Part shown: positions 7,250 to 11,069 of the stretch, in pieces | How positions within the stretch are numbered: position 1 is the stretch's first letter | How the letters are laid out: the number at the start of each line of letters is the position of its first letter | Source: Clostridia bacterium | Lineage (GTDB): Bacteria > Bacillota_A > Clostridia > Oscillospirales > CAG-272 | Direction of reading: 5' to 3' | Assembly (NCBI GenBank): GCA_017395725.1 | Contig: JAFQOB010000295.1 | Location: forward strand, 1-11,069 | DNA length: 11,069 bases | Translations under genes and position numbers: made by a program | The notes under the pieces: generated by a model | What the model was told of the DNA's origin: nothing | Databases searched by the model: none | The model's input: the letters and a program-made list of their open reading frames with translations, nothing else

Positions 7250-9157
7250 TTAATATGAGTTAATTGAAATATTAGCAGCAAGTTTAGAGGGGGTAGCAAG
7301 TCTTTCCCAACGGTTCATATAACGAATCGGTCCTTCAATACCGTCAAATGGAAGTCTTGGCTGTTCGAGTTCTTCAAGGCGTTCCATTCTGCCTTCAAGA
7401 TATTCATTTATTTCATATATAGCAGTATTAACTCGGCTTATGAGCGCACCGTAACGAATATCGCATACGTCCCAACCGAGAGGCTTATAGATTTCAAACC
7501 AATTCTGCATATGTGATTTTTGCAAAAGTTCAACCCTGTTCTTAAGTTCCGGCAAGTCAACATCTGCAAAGTGCTTCAGTGCGGCTTTATCGCCTGCTTT
7601 ATAGCTTTCGACCAGCTTAATACCTATTTCTGATTTTATAGCTAACACATAAGCGGCGAGATAGCTCATTTCAAAAAGACCGTCAAACTGACCGTTATTT
7701 CCGATAGCTTTTTTCAGCTTTTCAGCCAATGCGGCGTAGTGGTTATTGAGATCAAAGCCGGTGTAGTTGTTGTCAACAAGACCTGTCAATACGTCTTGCC
7801 ACATAAGGTGCTTTGAAGTGTTGTAATATTGTCTGTTTTCTAAGTTTTCCGTTTGTGGGATAACGTCAAGATATTCAAGAAGCTTAAAGTCTTCGAGGTT
7901 ACCTCCTGTACAGAATTTAAATCTCTTTGCAAACTTTTCTTCGTCATAGCTTTCGCTATAGCCAAGCTCGGCGTATAACTGAACACCGATAAGGTTAGCG
8001 TTTATAAGACATTCTGCGTTGTGGTCTGCCCAAGTAGTAACGAAAACGTCTTTAACCCCGTGTCTCTTACAAGCGGAGAGGGCATCTATAGCTGTTCTTT
8101 TTGTTTTTGTCCAAGAGAAAGCATAGCTCATCCAAGATTGGATACCGCCCGCAAAAACAAAGTTGGGGTCGAGTTCAAAATGCTGTCTGAAATAATCGTC
8201 GTAAAGCTCTGCACCCTCGCCTGTATACTCCCAATATACGCAAGTCATACCCTCTGGAACAAGTTTCTTCGTTTCTTCGGGAACTGTGGCACCCTTTTGA
8301 CGATATTTTTTTGTTCCGAAGGTGGAGAAAAACATATCGTCCCACATCATAGGCTTAAGTCCAAGCTCGTTAACAATTTTCATAACTCTTTCAAGGTGCA
8401 TTCTCATTATTTCGCCATTGGATTTGTAGCCAAATTTGGTAAGGAAATTAACGCGGCCGAGGTCATTGGCTTCGTCCATACCGATGTGTATTTTTTTAGT
8501 TCTGAATGGCTTTGATGCGGCGGAAATAATGTCTTTCAAAAACTCATACGTCTTTTCTTCGCCAACCAGCACACACGCGGGATAATCGGTGATGCCTCTA
8601 TATACCTTCCATTTTAATGCTTCTTGCATATGGGAAAGCGTTTGTATACAGGGAATCATTTCGATACCAAGGTTATATGCATAGTCATCAAGCTCTTTGA
8701 GGTCATCTTGAGAATATTTTGGTCTCATATAACCAAAGTAGGGCTGATTTTCAACTTCATAGTTATCTTCGGTGTAGAGCATAAGCATATTAAGACCCAT
8801 AAGAGCAAGTTGTCTTATAATGCTTTTTAGTTCTTTTACATTGAAAGCCGATGCCGCTTGGGATAAGTCAAACATAGGACCGTTTGAACGGAAGTATGCT
8901 TTTTCTATTATGTTGAAGTTTTTTTCGCCTTCTTTTATGTGTTGAATTGCAAGGCCTAAAGCTCTGAAAAAGTGGTGCTTTTCCGAATAAACAATATGAA
9001 CGTTCTGTCCGTCAAAAGTAACGGAAATGTCGGAATCATTCTTTTTCTCAACAGAGCAGATATATCCGTCATCGGATATATTAAGATTAAGATGGGGGAT
9101 AATCTCCTCAAGTCCAAGCTTGATTTCGTCGGGGGCGTTAACAAATTTAATATTCAT
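7250..9157 (-). CDS. GH20-family beta-N-acetylhexosaminidase paralogue (active site altered), copy 2
   Basis: This is the promoter-proximal gene of the pair and encodes 635 residues. It aligns with the downstream copy from residue 1 to 630 without any gap, with roughly 55-65 percent identity by eye (26 of 40 over residues 101-140), plus a five-residue tail. The catalytic pair is kept at Asp228-Glu229 in HIGMDEAN, as are MMWDDMFF and the IPCIQTLSHM segment. Several residues that form the canonical sugar pocket differ: Trp231 becomes Asn, GGIWTW becomes GGIQSW (Trp340 to Gln) and TTWGDNGTE becomes TTWADHNAE. It is therefore probably an active hydrolase with a different substrate preference, though reduced activity is possible. 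ATG 9157 was chosen because TAAGGAG precedes it and it aligns with the start of the paralogue; an extension upstream would run into the promoter. No signal peptide is present. Confidence 0.88.
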   Translation of the reverse strand: MNIKFVNAPDEIKLGLEEIIPHLNLNISDDGYICSVEKKNDSDISVTFDGQNVHIVYSEKHHFFRALGLAIQHIKEGEKNFNIIEKAYFRSNGPMFDLSQAASAFNVKELKSIIRQLALMGLNMLMLYTEDNYEVENQPYFGYMRPKYSQDDLKELDDYAYNLGIEMIPCIQTLSHMQEALKWKVYRGITDYPACVLVGEEKTYEFLKDIISAASKPFRTKKIHIGMDEANDLGRVNFLTKFGYKSNGEIMRMHLERVMKIVNELGLKPMMWDDMFFSTFGTKKYRQKGATVPEETKKLVPEGMTCVYWEYTGEGAELYDDYFRQHFELDPNFVFAGGIQSWMSYAFSWTKTKRTAIDALSACKRHGVKDVFVTTWADHNAECLINANLIGVQLYAELGYSESYDEEKFAKRFKFCTGGNLEDFKLLEYLDVIPQTENLENRQYYNTSKHLMWQDVLTGLVDNNYTGFDLNNHYAALAEKLKKAIGNNGQFDGLFEMSYLAAYVLAIKSEIGIKLVESYKAGDKAALKHFADVDLPELKNRVELLQKSHMQNWFEIYKPLGWDVCDIRYGALISRVNTAIYEINEYLEGRMERLEELEQPRLPFDGIEGPIRYMNRWERLATPSKLAANISINSY

Positions 9158-9197
9158 AAGAAACTCCTTAACCAAACGCTTATACAATGCTGAACTT

Positions 9198-9226
9198 ATT
9201 GTAACATACAGGAAAAAATAATTCAA
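9198..9226 (-). promoter_or_regulatory. Sigma-A-type promoter for the GH20 operon
   Basis: Read on the minus strand, TTGAAT (9226-9221) is followed after 17 bp by TACAAT (9203-9198). The predicted transcript start near 9191 leaves a leader of about 34 nt before ATG 9157, which carries the AAGGAG site. Both boxes are close to consensus with ideal spacing. Confidence 0.65.
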
Positions 9227-9252
9227 TAAATTATTAAAAAAAACAATAAATT
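9224..9252. repeat. Direct repeat CAATAAATT, two copies 20 bp apart
   Basis: CAATAAATT occurs at 9224-9232 and again at 9244-9252, a spacing of 20 bp or about two helical turns on the same face. The first copy overlaps the -35 box of the GH20 promoter and the second lies just upstream of it. This is the placement expected for a regulator site, but the surrounding DNA is very AT-rich, so chance is a real alternative. Confidence 0.3.
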
Positions 9253-9323
9253 GACACATTATACTAAAAAAGTGCAAATACATAATTATTCGGAAAAAAT
9301 TTTTATAAAAAAATTAATAAAAA

Positions 9324-9365
9324 TTGAAAAACCGTATTTTCATTTTGTATAAAGTATGTTATAAT
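9324..9365 (+). promoter_or_regulatory. Promoter region for prs
   Basis: A consensus TATAAT at 9360-9365 has TTTTCA (9337-9342) 17 bp upstream. An overlapping alternative is TTGAAA (9324-9329), 18 bp, TATAAA (9348-9353). A-rich tracts at 9294-9328 precede them and could act as an upstream-element-like enhancer. Transcription from TATAAT would start near 9372, which excludes an ATG at 9370 as the translation start and supports ATG 9424. Confidence 0.6.
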
Positions 9366-9423
9366 ATAGATGTTAGTAGTTAAAGTTGCAGTAAAATGTC
9401 AAAAAACTGTTATGGGGGAAAGT

Positions 9424-10524
9424 ATGAAAGACAATATTTTTGGTGATCTTAGTGTAATCAGTATGAGAGGCGGCGAAGTGTTTGCCGGAAACGTAGACTA
9501 TTATCTTAAACAATGGAGAAAAACAGAGGACTCTTTCGTCATCAATGCAGACTGTCCCAGATTTGGTACGGGTGAAGCAAAGTGCCATTTGAAACATAGC
9601 CTTCGTGGACATGACGTTTTTATTATCGCTGACGTTTTCAATTACGGTGTAACCTATAAAATGTATGATATGGTCGTTCCTATGAGTCCTGATGATCACT
9701 TTCAGGATATAAAGAGAGTTATAGGTGCTATAGCCGGTAAAGCCCGCAGACTTTCTGTAATTATTCCCATGCTCTACGAGGGTAGACAGCATAAAAGATC
9801 TGCAAGAGAATCTCTTGACTGTGCAGTAGCTCTTCAGGAACTTGTGAATATGGGTGTAACCAATATAATCACATTTGACGCGCATGACGCAAGAGTTCAA
9901 AACGCTATTCCAAATCACGGTTTTGACAGTGTTCAGTCTACATATCAGATGATAAAGGCTATTGTTAAAGAGGTACCGGATATTATTTTGGATAAAGAAC
10001 ACGTAATGATGATATCTCCCGATGAAGGCGCCATGAGCAGAAGTATGTACTATTCCTCTGTAATCGGTCTTGACCTCGGTATGTTCTATAAGAGACGTGA
10101 TTATACAAGAGTGGTTGACGGAAGGAATCCCATTGAAGCACATGAATATCTCGGTAAATCTGTTAAGGGTAAGGATGTTATTGTTGTTGACGATATGATT
10201 TCCTCTGGCGATTCAATGCTTGACGTTGCGGCTCAGCTTAAGTCTAAAGGGGCAAAGAGAGTTTTCGTGTTTGCAACATTCGGTCTTTTCTGCAACGGCT
10301 TTGAAAAATTCGATGAAGCTTACGAAAAAGGTCTTATTACTAAGATCTTTACAACCAACCTTAATTACAGAAAACCAGAGCTTCTTGAAAAACCTTGGTA
10401 TCACGAGGTTAATATGTGCAAGTACGTTGCAATGCTTATTGATACACTTAACCACGACGAGACTATCAGCGAGCTTCTTAACCCTGTAAACAGAATTCAT
10501 AATCTTCTCGATAAGATAAAATAG
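9424..10524 (+). CDS. prs: Ribose-phosphate pyrophosphokinase (PRPP synthetase), long clostridial form
   Basis: This 366-residue cytosolic enzyme should make PRPP from ribose 5-phosphate and ATP, feeding nucleotide synthesis and salvage, including the Xpt reaction. The fold order matches Prs: RFGTGEAKCHLKHSLRG (46-62), the flexible catalytic loop EGRQHKRSARE (119-129), FDAHDARVQ (151-159) with His154 in the metal/ATP-site position, and the PRPP-binding loop VIVVDDMISSGDSM (252-265). It is about 50 residues longer than classical bacterial Prs (about 315) and its motifs deviate: FSDGE reads FGTGE, RQDRK reads RQHKR and the PRPP loop DDMIDTAGT reads DDMISSGDS. I recall such a long subfamily in Clostridia. 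ATG 9424 is preceded by GGGGGAAAG; the earlier in-frame ATG 9370 would lie upstream of or at the transcript start. It has its own promoter and terminator. Activity as a true Prs is likely but inferred. Confidence 0.85.
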   Translation: MKDNIFGDLSVISMRGGEVFAGNVDYYLKQWRKTEDSFVINADCPRFGTGEAKCHLKHSLRGHDVFIIADVFNYGVTYKMYDMVVPMSPDDHFQDIKRVIGAIAGKARRLSVIIPMLYEGRQHKRSARESLDCAVALQELVNMGVTNIITFDAHDARVQNAIPNHGFDSVQSTYQMIKAIVKEVPDIILDKEHVMMISPDEGAMSRSMYYSSVIGLDLGMFYKRRDYTRVVDGRNPIEAHEYLGKSVKGKDVIVVDDMISSGDSMLDVAAQLKSKGAKRVFVFATFGLFCNGFEKFDEAYEKGLITKIFTTNLNYRKPELLEKPWYHEVNMCKYVAMLIDTLNHDETISELLNPVNRIHNLLDKIK

Positions 10525-10531
10525 TTTATTA

Positions 10532-10560
10532 AAAGCCCACCGTTTTGGTGGGCTTTATTG
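10532..10560 (+). terminator. Intrinsic terminator of prs
   Basis: AAAGCCCACC (10532-10541) pairs with GGTGGGCTTT (10547-10556) around the loop GTTTT, 7 bp after the prs stop codon. It is followed by ATTGATTTC, so the T-run comes mainly from the end of the stem and is only moderate. The GC-rich stem and its position make the call secure. Confidence 0.85.
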
Positions 10561-10605
10561 ATTTCTTACTGTTGCACTTGATAGTATAATTCACCGGTAT
10601 AAGAA

Positions 10606-10628
10606 AACCACCAGCTAAGCTGGTGGTT
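10606..10628 (+). repeat. Subterminal hairpin of the IS200/IS605 left end
   Basis: AACCACCAGC and GCTGGTGGTT form a perfect 10-bp stem with a TAA loop. In this family, TnpA recognises such single-stranded hairpins near each end. No T-run follows, so a second terminator for prs is less likely. Confidence 0.7.
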
Positions 10629-10646
10629 CGGTAGAGGCTTTTGCCG

Positions 10647-10675
10647 TTGAGAAAAAATACCCCCTATGTTACAAT
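10647..10675 (+). promoter_or_regulatory. Promoter of the IS200-type tnpA
   Basis: TTGAGA (10647-10652), a 17-bp spacer and TACAAT (10670-10675) each match consensus at five of six positions. The predicted start near 10682 gives a leader of about 40 nt that ends in the strong AAGGAGGT site at 10707-10714, 7 bp before the ATG. Confidence 0.6.
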
Positions 10676-10721
10676 AAAAACGGTCTAGCCAGCCGTAAGA
10701 GTAACAAAGGAGGTAATATCA

Positions 10722-11066
10722 ATGAAGATTGATACAAATAACAGTTTATCACATACGACATGGAATTGCAAGTACCATATAGTATTTGCTCCGAAATACC
10801 GAAGACAAGTAATATATGGTAAAATAAGAGTAGATATAGGTAATATAATAAGAAAACTATGTGAGTGGAAAGGCGTGGAAATAATAGAAGCAGAAGCATG
10901 CCCAGATCACATACATATGTTGGTACAAATTCCCCCAAAAATGAGTGTATCGAGTTTTATGGGGTATTTAAAAGGAAAAAGCAGTTTAATGATATTTGAT
11001 AGACACGCAAATCTAAAATACAGATATGGAAATAGAGAATTTTGGTGTAGAGGATATTACTTGTGA
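10722..11066 (+). pseudogene. tnpA: IS200/IS605 Y1 transposase TnpA, frame broken before the catalytic tyrosine
   Basis: The frame encodes 114 residues and is clearly TnpA of the IS200 type, which cuts and joins single-stranded DNA at the element ends. Visible marks are the N-terminal WNCKYHIVFAPKYRR (14-28), the metal-binding HUH motif His63-Ile-His65 in ACPDHIHMLV, and GYLKGKSSLMIF (81-92). Family members are about 150 residues long and continue after FWCRGYY with VxTVG and a helix holding the catalytic tyrosine near residue 125-130. Here the frame reads GYYL and then TGA at 11064-11066. Skipping the two bases TT at 11061-11062 gives GYY-VS, the expected continuation, so a small indel is the simplest explanation. 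The break sits three bases from the window end, so a sequence or assembly error at a repeat-bounded contig edge is a serious alternative. If real, the product lacks its nucleophile and is inactive. Confidence 0.75.
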
Positions 11067-11069
11067 GTG

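Larger units (their letters stand above)
10606..11069 (+). mobile_element. IS200/IS605-family element, left part only
   Basis: From the terminal hairpin through a transposase reading frame to the window edge, this has the layout of an IS200-type element: subterminal hairpin, element promoter and a single Y1 transposase gene. These elements have no terminal inverted repeats and make no target duplication, so the exact left boundary cannot be read here; it lies somewhere between the prs terminator (10556) and the hairpin. The right end is outside. Insertion just behind the prs terminator should disrupt no gene. No tnpB or guide RNA is visible in the part seen. Confidence 0.8.

Noticed and set aside
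9258..9263. Second TATAAT on the minus strand upstream of the GH20 operon
   Set aside because: No acceptable -35 box at 16-18 bp; the TTGAAT-17-TACAAT pair closer to the gene is better.
9158..9283. N-terminal hydrophobic extension of GH20 copy 2 that would look like a signal or membrane segment
   Set aside because: ATG 9157 has an AAGGAG site and matches the start of the paralogue; the extension overlaps the promoter and leader.
9370..9423. Earlier start codon for prs
   Set aside because: It lies within 5 bp of the -10 box, so it would not be in a translatable position on the transcript; ATG 9424 has the ribosome binding site.
9373..10143. Minus-strand open frame of 256 codons
   Set aside because: It is antisense to prs, whose motifs are unmistakable, and its translation resembles no protein family.
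11064..11066. TGA read as a sense codon (alternative genetic code)
   Set aside because: TGA functions as a stop in the ATGA overlap at 4304-4307, and tryptophans are encoded by TGG throughout; a local indel explains the tnpA break.
1..11069. CRISPR array, tRNA, rRNA, toxin-antitoxin or defence genes
   Set aside because: No regularly spaced repeats, no cloverleaf or rRNA sequence and no such protein families were seen on either strand.

Overview
The window reads as chromosomal DNA of an anaerobic Firmicute (Clostridia), probably a host- or gut-associated member of the Oscillospiraceae/Ruminococcaceae type. The grounds are moderately AT-rich DNA, strong AGGAGG-type ribosome binding sites, a lipoprotein-anchored BMP-family binding protein, clostridial-type purine genes and a cytoplasmic GH20 hexosaminidase family known from host-glycan users. 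This assignment is inferred from gene content; no marker gene settles it.

Layout. (1) Bases 1-5290, plus strand: the 3' end of xanthine phosphoribosyltransferase (xpt), then a complete BMP-type ABC importer. It has a substrate-binding lipoprotein, a single 914-residue polypeptide that fuses the double ATPase to the first permease, and a second permease that overlaps it by 4 bp. A strong 18-bp hairpin sits between the binding-protein gene and the ATPase-permease gene. (2) A perfect 12-bp hairpin at 5297-5327 with T-tracts on both strands is a shared terminator between convergent units. (3) Bases 5343-9157, minus strand: two tandem GH20 beta-N-acetylhexosaminidase paralogues in one operon, with a recognisable promoter at 9198-9226. 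The two proteins align without a gap for 630 residues but differ at positions expected to line the active site. (4) A short AT-rich divergent promoter region, then a long-form PRPP synthetase (prs) on the plus strand, closed by a terminator. (5) The left end of an IS200/IS605-type element, with a hairpin, a promoter and tnpA, whose reading frame breaks just before the expected catalytic tyrosine, three bases from the window edge.

How it fits together. Xpt consumes PRPP and xanthine, Prs makes PRPP, and BMP transporters of this type import purine nucleosides, so the outer genes form a plausible purine-salvage neighbourhood. The GH20 pair lies inside it with its own promoter and terminator. Neither protein has a signal peptide, so they should act in the cytosol on imported beta-linked GlcNAc or GalNAc oligosaccharides; no sugar importer is visible here.

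I found no defence system, CRISPR array, tRNA, rRNA or clear riboswitch. The most distinctive points are the ATPase-permease fusion, the intercistronic hairpin, the diverged GH20 twins, the altered motifs in the PRPP synthetase and the broken tnpA. None amounts to a wholly new system on sequence reading alone.
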